Assembly (NCBI GenBank): GCA_949987705.1
Contig: OX465283.1
Coordinates: 51,560,953-51,624,952 of the forward strand
Length of the DNA stretch: 64,000 nucleotides
Source: Thereva unica
Taxonomy: Eukaryota > Arthropoda > Insecta > Diptera > Therevidae
Reading direction: 5' to 3'
Each line of letters begins with the position of its first letter. The first letter of the stretch is position 1. The notes below the pieces were generated by a model, which was not told where the DNA came from, made no database searches, and was given only the letters and a program-made list of their open reading frames with translations. This document shows positions 8,449 to 20,400 of the stretch, piece by piece. Made by a program: the position numbers and the translations under genes.

Positions 8449-11400
8449 CTATTATGAAAGAAATGTATTGTTGAAATATGTTCAATATTGATTTTGATGC
8501 TATATGTAATATACCTTGGGAACAGCTCTACGTAAAATTTCCTTATATTCTTCTTTTGTGACGTGTTTTTTGTTGTAATGTGGCTTAAGGAATACTTTAA
8601 CCTCTTCTACCACACGTTCTTGGCGATTGAGCTTCCTCAAGAACTAATTTATTTACGAAGATTTTTAAAAATTTAAGAATTTATTAAGAAAAATAATAGA
8701 AAAAAAGATTTACCTTGTCTTTGACCTGTAGCTCAACTGCAGAACTTGGAAGTTCATCAAGAATTTTTATATCCTCAGCACCGGGCATCTTCGCAACTAA
8801 AAAATATATAATTATATTATTATTTTGCAATAGTAAAATATTGTCTTATTATTATTTATTTTTTTTTTCAAAACAATATAAAATTGAAATTAATAACGAC
8901 TCTTGACTAAGGTATAAGAAGATAGAAATCATGATAGAATAGGTATACCACGTACATAGGTACTTTGGATCCACAGAGGTGGATTATACCATTAAAATTA
9001 ATATTTAACAACAAATCAAAATTAGTTAACTCTGAAAAAAAATCAAGACAAAATATTAGAAGGTGTTTTTTGATTGGCACCTTCTGTAAAAGAAGTGTAT
9101 AAGGTTTTTAAGGCTAACTTTAGTGAGCTGTCTTAATAGATTTCAACAACTTATTTTTAGCAAATGAGTTTGATGACGGTGTGGCACGGTTTTATGGCGT
9201 AATATACGAAGCCCTCGTTTCTTGCGTACCTTTTATGAGCCCCAAAAATTGCCCAGTTCATCTCCACTTGGTTCAATAATGAACTCAAGCATTTGAAAAA
9301 TCAGAAGGATAGACTCTGGAAAACCTATTTAAAGAGAAAGGACTTTCCGAGTCGCAATTCGTTTATCAATTGCTATAACAGATTTCGTTCACTCTCTTTT
9401 ACTCTGTATCGTGAATATCTTAGCAGCACGAGTGATAGTGTTTACTGATCCTAGAAATTTCTTTAAATTTGTCAACTCAAAGAAACAAGTTGATAACTAC
9501 CCCCTACTATACGAACTGGTCTAGCTCTGAGTCGCATGCTATTTGCAACATGTTTGCGTTATTCTTTCATCAATCTTTCGCAGCCTCTGACTTTCAGCCT
9601 AATCACAATAATTTTCGTCACATAATTAATAACCGAGAGGTTCATGGTTAACTATGGTAAACTTTTGTCGTTCAAAAACTCCGTGGTTAACTACAACATA
9701 ACCACGAGCATAACTTTTTGGCGTTCAAAAACTCCCGTGGTTAACCATGGTGTAGTTAAATTTTAACCATGCTCCGGAGCATGGTTAGCGATAGTTAAGA
9801 AGAAGAAGAATAAAAACAATTTTTTGATATTTGTTTTAATGTTAATAATGAACAAATCAAAGTGGGATTTGTGAGATTATTTTAAATAAATAACACTAGT
9901 TTACAAAAAAATATTTTTTTTTGTTCATGAAATGAAACATATATTATTTATGTAGGCTATGGACGGTATTTAAAAAAATATTTTTTTAATTTTCATAGCA
10001 CGTCACAATAATTCTGAGATATAGAGGTCTTTGTTTTTTATCTATCCGCAATAAACATATATTATTTATGTAGGCTATGGACGGTATTTAAAAAAATATT
10101 TTTTTAATTTTCATAGCACGTCACAATTCTGAGATATAGAGGTCTTTGTTTTTTATCTATCCGCAATTGTTTAAATACGTTTATCGTTCTATTTTGTAAA
10201 AAACTGTGAGATTGGGACCAAAATATGCTAGGTGACTATTGTTGGTCTGTTGTGAGAGATACAGATGAAAATATTTATAAAAAAAGAGCAAAAATTGCCC
10301 ATTTTTAACTGTCTATTGATTAATTAGATGTAGTTTTTTTATAAAAATCTTCTTAATAAATATTTAAAAAAACTGACGTGCTGGATTTTTTTAAATGTTT
10401 TTTCCGAGATGTAGATGCCCAAAGTAACGTAACCGTATATATTCCATTTCATGAACAAAAGTCATGTAAACTAGTGTAATTATTGGAAATAATTGAGGCA
10501 AATAGCCGACACTATTTTATGGAAATTTTTTTTAAATTTTCTTTACTACGTAGTTAACTACAGTGCGTTCAAAAACCTCCATGGTTAAACATAAACTTTC
10601 GTGGTTAAGTGAAGTGATGTAGCATAACCACAGCTTACCTCGTGGTTTACTATAGTAAGGTTTTTGAACGCGCTCCCGGTGTTCCTCTGTCTTCTTGGCC
10701 CTCTTCTCTTTATCCTATCAATTGATGACATTGTTCCTTAACTAAGACACTGTAGAATATTGATTTACGCTGATGACATCAAATTATACCGTCACATAAA
10801 GAGTATTGAGGATTGCAAACTTTTGCAAGTTGACCTTGACACATTTCTCTCTTGTGTGCCAACAACAACCTGGTTCTAATATTAGTAAATGTGAAATAAT
10901 GACTTTTAGTAGGAGACGTATTCCTGTAATTTTTAACTACACATTTTCTCATGAGGTGATTCCTCGTGTTAATTTTATTAAAGATCTAAAGATTAGATTT
11001 GATAGTAAGCTGGATTTTTCCGCTCACATCAACTACATCTCTTCTAGAGGTGGTTTAGTCCTGGGTTTTATTAAAAGGTGGTCCAAAGAATTTAACAACC
11101 CCTTGATTACTAAACATCTATACATTGCTCTTGTCAGACCATTACGCGAATAAGGGTCTCAGGTTTAGTCTCCTCACTACAATTCGCATGTTAGAACTAT
11201 TGAATCGGTTCAAAGAAGGTTCGTTCGATTCGCGCTGAATCATCTTCCTTGGAAAAACCCAATAGTTATTCCACCAAATGAATCCCGGCTAAAGTTACTC
11301 AACTCAAGCTCTCTTCACAAGCGTCGTGAGGTGGCCGATGTTGTATTTGTTCATCAGCTCCTCAATGGAAAGGTTGACTCAGGTATTCTAAGTCGACATG

Positions 11401-14400
11401 CGTCATTTAGAGAGAGTCGTTATAATCTGAGAGGACCACCTCTTTTACAAATCAACTCCACTAACACGAATTACGGCAGATTTGAACCTGTCAATCGCAT
11501 GTTCATTAACGTGAACCAAAATATTAATGTCTTTAGCGTGAGTATTAGTAAAGATCTCCTTAAAAGGAGTCTTTTTAATCTCACGTGACCGCTTATGTTT
11601 CTTGTTGCTTGCTTGAGTTACATGTTAATTTGGATTTTTTGTAATTTACAAATTTTATGTTTGCATGCTTAGTTGAGCCTCATCTCAACCCTTGCCCAGC
11701 TGAGAAGTGCGCTTTCTGTGTTAGAGGGGTTTACTCTATTATTATTATTTAACTTCATAATAACCACAAAATCCTCTCAAATGCAGATTGGCCGAACTTT
11801 AGAACGGACCTTGATTTGAAGTTGAACAGGGTAGATGATATTGTGGATTCTAGGAAACTTTCTAATGGTGAAATTGACCACGCTATATTGAAATTGAATG
11901 ACATAATTAACAAAACAATCGAAAAACACGCAGCAACACCTAGGGGGAATGGATTTTACAACCCCCTTGAAATCAAATCATTGTTTGAAATTAGGAAAAG
12001 ATGGAGAAAAGCTCTTTAAAAAGGCTTCAAATAAACTACCATATCCATGACCAAGAAACCTCGGAACTAAGCAATAGAATCAATTCGTTATCCATACTAG
12101 TTGATCGACAAATTAACAAGACTTTCAAAATAAATTATAAAACCTAAAGCCAAGGCCCAACACTGTTTAAGAAAATTAACAAAACCATTGTGAAAAATAA
12201 AACAAACAAAATAGAGAAAATAGAATTAAACGGCAACATTGTAAGAAATACAGACCAATATGGTAAAAACCTTTGAACTCTTCTACAAAGATATCTATAA
12301 AGAAAGGACCCCGCTGACCAGTAGCAATCACACGCAACAAGTGTTGGACACAGTAGAAAGTTTCGAGCAAAATAACTTGCAATTTAATCATTTTAGTCCA
12401 TTTATACATTTTTACAAGCATGACCACTTCCACTGGCTCTCAATTAAATTCACCATTCATTAAAGAAACTGCCCTAAATAACAATTAGGAACCTAAACAA
12501 CAAAAAATCAGCTGATAATTGGCCCTATTCTGATTCTCACTTTCACGGCGAGTGACAATCCAAGACACATTTTCAAATAAAAAGTGTAATGTAAAATTGT
12601 GTCTTGGGTAGTCACTCGCCGTGAAAGTGAGAATCAGAATAGGGCCCAATATTTCTAATTATATGATCAAGAAACTCTCAGTTAAGACGAAGCAATTCAT
12701 ACTTTTGATTCTCAATAACTGGATAAATAATGGTTATTTTCCAAGGACCTGGAAGGAAGCTGTAATTATACCGCTCGAAAAAAGCAAGCAATCCTCTGAT
12801 GTAAGCAACTTCAGATCAATTTCCCTTCTTTATAACGTAGGAAAAATAATCGTAAGGATTATGGCTTGGGATTTGGATGAACTGCAAAAAAGAGAACACT
12901 ATACAGCAGTATAAAGCAGGTTTTAGAACTGGACATTCAACTGAACATGCCATCCTTAAGTTCACGATGATATGATTACAGGTTTAAGGAAGAAGAATTC
13001 GGCAGTGATGTGCTCACTCGACATTCAAAATGCCTTTGATTCCATTTGGATTAAAGGATTTCTTTTCAAAATAGCATCTCTTAATTTCCCGTCCCACATA
13101 ACAAAACTGCTCTATAACTTTTTACTGAACAGAAGTGCTTGTGTCCAAGTAAACCAAACACAGTCGAATCTTTTCCCAATCTTATCTGGGATCCCACAAG
13201 GCTCCATATTCGGGCCCCAAGTTATACAATATATACCTTTTTGATTTTCCCCATAAATTACTATATTCCAGCAATAGCACTTCCCCAGCTCTACTTTACG
13301 CTGATGATACAGTTATCTACGCGGTAGAAGCGGATCCCACTAGGGGAATGAAAAATGTCCAAACCCACCGGTGCCCCTGGGGTACTTCTTCGGAAGGAGC
13401 TAACGGGAGACAGACGAATAGCAAGTTTTCTGCGCCATAAAATAGAGTTTTAAGTCGGTTAGGCTGAGGACTAGCAACCCGCTCCATACCCCAGCTAAGA
13501 ATCAACAAACAATGCCTCAGAACCGGATGGACAACACGACGACGACCTTTGCTTTTCGAACCAAGATACCAATCGCATCATGGAATGTGAGAGCACTGCT
13601 TGCTGATGGATGGCTGGATGAAGTCCTAAAAGAGATGAATCGATATAAAACCAAGGTCATGGGACCTAGCGGGACCAGATGGCCCTATGCGGAGGAACAT
13701 ATCTGCCCAAACGGTGAGTCCTTCTTATATTCTGGCAGAAACATAATTGAAATCCGTAGGAGTGGCGTTGGCATAATACTCACCAAAGAAGTCAGGGCCA
13801 GCCTCATTAGCTGGTCACCAGTTTCTGAGAGGATTATTACCTAAGTACAAGCCTAAAAAGTACTACGGAAGTCCAATGCTGCGCTCCAACTGAAGACGCA
13901 GACCACGACATCAAGGACGAGTTATATATGCGGCTGAATCAGGTTTTTCGCTCTATTCCAACGGGAGACATCATTGTTTTAATGGGTGACCTAAACGCAC
14001 AGATCGGCCCCAACAACACCGGCTTTAAACACTCAATTGGAAATTAAGGCATAGGCCAGCGGAGGTAGATCAACCTCTTCATACAAAAATTCAAATTTTT
14101 GTATGAAGAGGTCGATTGATACAACTTACGTGCTACCACCCCAGGTCAATAACAGCAACGGTATCTAAGCTTTTCGTTGAATTTTGTAGCTTTCACCAAC
14201 TCATGGTGGAACTTCCTGGAGTCTTGGGTATCGCCCGATGGTAGAACGAGAAACCAGATAGATCAAGTGGCTATCAGCCGCAGATGGAGAACTATTCTAG
14301 AGGATGTCAGGAGCTTTAGAAGAGTAGACACTGGAAGTGACCACCATTTAATAGTAGCAACTATTCGCCTCAAAATCGTACACGGCTTAATGTAGACCTT

Positions 14401-17400
14401 CTGCGGGACAGCATTAAAAGGTGAGAGTCTCTAACGAAAATAATATTGAAGAGCTGTGGAGTAATACAAAGGGCGCTATTATTACAGCAGGGAAACAAGC
14501 ATCGGCTCTCGGATACAGCCTGGTAAAGAATAGAACGCAGAAGGGCCCTCAAAAATAACGTGACCTCTACAAGCGACCCGGACAAACGTCATCAACTTGG
14601 CGGGAATACTACCAATTACAGCGGGAGGTAAAGAGAAATGTCCAGCGCGATAAAAGGAAGCAGATAAACGAGCTCGCAGAAAAAGCGGAAAACGCGGCAA
14701 ACACAGGCAACAGTAAAGTGCTGCACCAAATTACTAAACAGTACAATAATTTTTTTACAGTATATAAATAAATGTATGAGCCATTTCTGTAAAAATCAAG
14801 ACAATTAAATTTTAATTAATACACCCTACTTTAATTTGTTTTGAATGAATGCGTAATAAAGCTAGCATCGTTATCCTATTGGTGGAATTCTAACCCCAAA
14901 AATCCCTTTCACATGAACTTCTTTTTACAATTTCCCACATCTAGATTTTTTTTACTGTTTTTATAGTTTAAAATTTCATTCCAATTTTACTTTTGGTGCG
15001 GATTTTTAATCTGTTCTGTCTTGGAACATGAAAAAAACGCCAAGGGAAATGTTCAATATCATTTGGATTAATTACGGCTTTGGGTGTTTTAATTTTTTCT
15101 AATACTGTATAAAAATAGGTTTTATTTATCTCTCCATTCATTTTTCTTGTTTTTCATTCAGGAAATAAAACAAATTATTTTATTTGTCAACTATCAAATT
15201 AAAAAATGTATGTAAGAAAAGGGAAATTTTAAATTTCCCTTTGTGCTGGATAATGTCCTCGATAATTATCAGGGACAATAGTTTGTATGGAAGTTGTTCC
15301 AGAACGGATTAAAAAACGCAGCATTGATTACACAATTCGGCTGCTAAACAAAAAACAAATGTAATGGCGAATCGTGCCAAATTTTTTATAAGAAGCAGAC
15401 CAATGAAGTCAATGAATGCAATGGGCATAAAGACGAAAAGAAAAAAATGTGAATATTTCGATGACAGAAAATAACAAAGACAATTATATTGATTGTTATC
15501 AGAACGATTACGGGGGGACAAATGGCAATAACGACCTATAACACGCTTGGTGATGCCGGTACTGCTGAAAAACGCAAACTGTTTATAAAATTTAAGATCT
15601 TCAGTAATTCCAAAGAATTCTACCTTTACCTACTCGAAAATGTTGACTTTACATCGGATAACCCTGGATAGGCTTGTATGTATAAGAGTAATAGATGGAA
15701 GAGGGTGAAAACGCCATAAAATGAAGAAAACGCCGGATTGGTCCTTCAAACTGGGGTTGGTTCGCAGACTGGCAACCTACCACCGTAAAAACCCACCTGC
15801 TTCGAATCCTCAAGGCATACAGGACGACTTAAACGGCATCGTTCCAGGCAAAGGAATATGAAATTTGAATTAGGAACTCGACGTTCGCTTTTATTATTAC
15901 TAAAAAAACAACATAGCGATCACAGCTAAACAGGAAACCAAATGTACTCACAGAGACTTCAGAATCCACACGGTGCTCTCCAGTGGTTCACCGAACAAAA
16001 AAAAAAGAAGTGTTAGGTGTAGCATAGGCCTCACCTCGTACCTACACCTTGCCGCGGTGGTGGGGCTTGCGAGTCTCGTAGTAGCGTTAGGCTATGTCGG
16101 CGGTGGCTAGCTGGTAACCAGCAAGCCACCGGTAGGGACACCCATGCCGAACAGGCTAATTGCGAAGAGGCCAGACTAAGCTAGGTACATCCACTTACCC
16201 TCACCTTTTCTCTCTCTCCTTCTCCTTCCCTCTTCCTATTTCCCCACTTCTAAGCTAAGGTGTTTACCGTGCCGATGGCTGCATGGCCAGCCAGTGGTTA
16301 AAGAGTGCTGGTCGCGAACGGTTCCCTCCGATGCCCGGGCAAGGTCGGAGAGTACAAGTGCCTTATCCTGGTAAGCGGCTCTGGCAGGATGGACCCCTCT
16401 TTCCGCACTACTCGTGGGACTTTTATGGAAAATAAAAACCCTAAAAAACCAATCGCCTCCAGTTCGGGGGCTCCCAGCAAAACTAAACCTACTGCCTGCA
16501 AGGGCAGTAAGGTGAGTAAAAGGGAAAAAGGAGCTTTAGACTCTAATCCGGAGCTCCCCATTCCCTCCAAGCCAACTGCTTCAACAGAAGCAGGCCCTTC
16601 AACTGCACTCGTGCAGTCTCCTGGTGCCTCTAAGGAGGCTAAAAAAACTAAAATGCCTGGCTCTAAAGGTGCTCCATCAAGGGTGTACTACCAAGAGCTA
16701 CGCAACGCCCAAAGAATCCTTGCCCGATACAAGGGAGTTGCGGAGGGTGGACTCACCGAGAAGCAGCAAGCTTCGATAAGGTGGGCGACGCGGGTCGCCG
16801 GCGAGCAAACTTCGCAAACTGGCAACCCAGCCCCAAAGCGTCAGAGGTCCCTAGAGAAACCTAATCACCCTGAGGCTAAACGTAGCAGGAACACTTCCAT
16901 ACTTCCTGCTACTACTAAAACCTACAGCCAAGTGCTGGAAGGTCAGATCGTTATCGCCGTCATCGACGAAAACGATCCAGATGGCACCATTCTGCCTGAT
17001 AAATGGAGGAAACTTGAGGTCAGGCTCGCGACGATTTTCCTCCCAATACTTCAGGAGCATCCTGGCACTGCTCCTCACTGTCGCGATAGCGGATGGTTTC
17101 AGGGCCGCGTGAAGCTCATCGCCTGTGCCGATCAGAGATCTGTCGATCTCTACAAAATAGCAATATCCAGAATTGGGGAAGCATGGCCAGGCGCCAAACT
17201 CAAGGTTGTTAGGAGGGAGGAAATCCCGAATCGGCCAAGAGCGCGTTCCTGGATCCCAGCAGAACCAGCCGAGCCTCAGGCTATTCTGGATATCATTCGG
17301 TTGAGTAACCCACAGCTACAGACGTCTTCGTGGAGGATTACGAAACTGGAGGACCCTAAAGGCGACGGCCGAGCGGTTACATTAGTAATTAGCGAGGAGT

Positions 17401-20400
17401 CGCTGGGACCTTTGGCGAAATCTGAATGCGTCATAAGCTATGGGTTTTCTTCAATCACCCTGAGGCTTTACAAAAAAGATTCTTTGCCCCAGAGTGGAAC
17501 TGCTCCACCTGTGGCTCCAGATGGTGAGCCCTCAGGCACTGCGGGTGACACAGGTACGGATGTTTCTGATTCCAACGTGCCTGGCACTGCGGGTGACACA
17601 GGTACGCAAGTAGCTGAACCCAATGTACCTAGTATTGCGGATGACACAGGAACAGGAGTAGCTGATCCTAAGGTGCCTGAGGATACTCACCTACCAACCC
17701 TGGGTTCAAACGACCCTCTCTTATCCTCTGAGGATTCCAACTTCTCAGTTCCTTCGCCGTCAAGGACGGAGGATGAACTGGGTGACTTTGCCCAACTTCT
17801 TTCGGTGGGAGATGATGATATTACTCTCACACCGGAAGAGGACGAGGCTGATATTACGGTGATCGAGACTGATCCCACTACTCCCAACCACGATGTTGAG
17901 AGTAGCGCAGATTAATCTCCATCACAGCAAGGCTGCATCCGCCAGCCTATGCTTACGCCTTTCTAAGGCCGATATAGATGTCGTCCTGGTACAAGAGCCT
18001 TGGATCGTCCGGGGCCTTGTATGCGGAATCAGGACTCCTAAATACAGGTTGCTGTATCCCAGAAATGGGGGAGGTAAGCCAAGAACCTGTTTAATTGTTA
18101 AAAATGACCTTAACGCTTTTATGTTGTCTAAATTTAGCACAGGAAAGGCGGTAGGCCTACGTGGATTGGATCTGTCTACCTACCATATGAGGGAAATTTG
18201 GACAACTCCAGTCTCTTTGTTGCCGCAAAAGAAGCGGCTAGTCGTGGAGCCAGCCTCATCGTTGGATGTGATGCGAATGCTCACAACACCGTTTGGGGCA
18301 GCTCTGATACAAATATAAGAGGTGAGTTGCTTTTTGATTTATTACTACAACACAATCTCTTGCTATGCAATAGGGGAAATGAACCCACGTTCATCACAAG
18401 GGTAAGACAAGAAGTCTTGGATATTACCCTTGTTTCCCCAGATCTGCTCAACCGTGTGGAAAACTGGAGAGTATCCAGTGAACACTCTTTTTCTGACCAC
18501 AGAGTCATCCTTTTTAATATCAATATGTACCCAACTGTGAAGAAGGCCCCTGGTTACAGGAATGTCCGGAACACAGACTGGGTCATATACAGACAAGTAG
18601 TGGAAAGATCCCTCCCTGAGGATGTTCCCACCCACCCTTGGAATGCTGAAGATCTCGAACATCAAGTGACAAATCTCAGTAACCTCCTGAATAACGCATT
18701 AGAAGCAGCCTGTCCCATTAGGAAATATGGGGGTAAAACCAAACCCCCTTGGTGGAACAGCAGACTTCTCAAACTAAGGTCTGAAAGCAGAAAGGCCTTC
18801 AATAAGGCCAAATGGTCTAATTTGGCTTCGGACTGGGACAACTACAAAAGTCGTCTCAGGGAGTTCAAATACGAACTGCGAAACTCAAAAAGGGAATCCT
18901 GGAAAACCTTTTGTGCGACAATAGAAGGTTTTTCAGATGCCGCAAGAATGAGAAAAGTTCTCTCGAAAAGCCCAATGTGCCAAGAAATGCTGCAACAAGC
19001 AGACGGTACATGGACCACAAGTAGTCAGGAGTCACTGAAACTCCTACTCGATACTCACTTTCCTGGCTCAACATCTCTTGCTGCATCTGCAGAAACAGGT
19101 TTTGAGAGCCCAGCTAGCACACATAATTTAGGCACCATTGACAGATTGATAAACAGAGATTTACTCCTGTGGTCCATAGAAGGCTTCATGCCTTATAAAA
19201 CACCGGGACCAGATGGAATTTATCCCATTGAAATTCAGAAAGTCAGTGACCTAATTCTGAATTGGCTCGCAGCCATCTATAGGAGCTCCCTTAGCCTAAG
19301 CTACATTCCAACATCCTGGAGAGTAGCGAAGGTAGCTTTCATTCCGAAAGCGGGTAAAATCTCCTACCACAATCCAAAAGACTTGAGACCTATATGTCTC
19401 ACATCCTTTCTCCTCAAGATACTAGAAAGACTTGTGGAGATCCATGTTAAGCAAAGCATTGATAAAAAACTGCTTTCTCCCTCGCAGCATGCCTACACGA
19501 AAGGTAAATCAGTAGACACTGCTCTCCACTCTTTGGTAGCGGTCATTGAAAGATCCCTTGAATTCAAGGAATTCACGTTGGCTGCTTTCCTAGATATTGA
19601 AGGTGCTTTCAACAATGTTGAACCCTCTGCGGTCACGAGGGCACTCCAGCGTCTGAATGTTGATGGTTGCTCCAGGTCCTTTATTGATCAGCTGCTAGGG
19701 TGCAGGGTCATAAAGTCTAGCCTGGGGCTTTCGGAAGAAGTCAGACGGGTTAAAAGAGGCACACCACAAGGTGGGGTCTTATCGCCGCTCCTTTGGAATA
19801 TGACAGTCAATGAAGTATTGATAACTCTAAAGGAGTCTGGGTGCACCACGGTGGCCTATGCTGATGATATTGTGCTGGTGGTGACCGGCAAGTACATCTC
19901 AACAATAAGAGATATAATGCAACAAGCATTGAATACTCTTTCTCATTGGGCCACTACAAAGGGTCTAGGCGTCAACCCAACCAAGACTGAAGTAGTGCTC
20001 TTTACAAAGAAGCATAGACTTCCCAATTTTCCTCCTTTAAGACTCTGTAATGAAACACTGCATATAAAGGAGGATGCGAAATTTCTAGGTCTCATACTCG
20101 ATAGGAAACTAACGTGGAGACCGAATCTTATAGAAAGAGCAAATAAGGCCAAAACAGCTCTCTTCCTATGCCAGAAAACGATCGGAGTCAACTGGGGCCT
20201 TAAACCCCGCATCGTCCACTGGCTCTATACAGCCGTAATCAGACCTATACTTATGCATGGCATATCGGTATGGTGGACTGCATTACAGAAGATTACGTAT
20301 CGCAAGATACTGGAAAGGGTCCAAAGAACAGCTGAGCTGTGTATCAGTGGTGCAATGAGAAGCACCCCTACAGCTGCGCTGGATGTCTTATTGCATCTTA

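Larger units (their letters stand above)
9165..11755 (+). mobile_element. Degenerate plus-strand LINE (Jockey/CR1-like) with inserted palindromic repeat
   Basis: From about 9245 the plus strand encodes a [24 protein letters not shown] linker between endonuclease and reverse transcriptase. After an insertion (about 9640-10675) it resumes with [13 protein letters not shown], the RT active-site YADD, then a [14 protein letters not shown] thumb region and a C-terminal part ending in [10 protein letters not shown] at 11588. The 3' tail ends in (ATT)n. Frames are interrupted several times and a large part of the RT is missing between the two pieces. The same 3' tail is found at 7250-7435. Confidence 0.8.
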
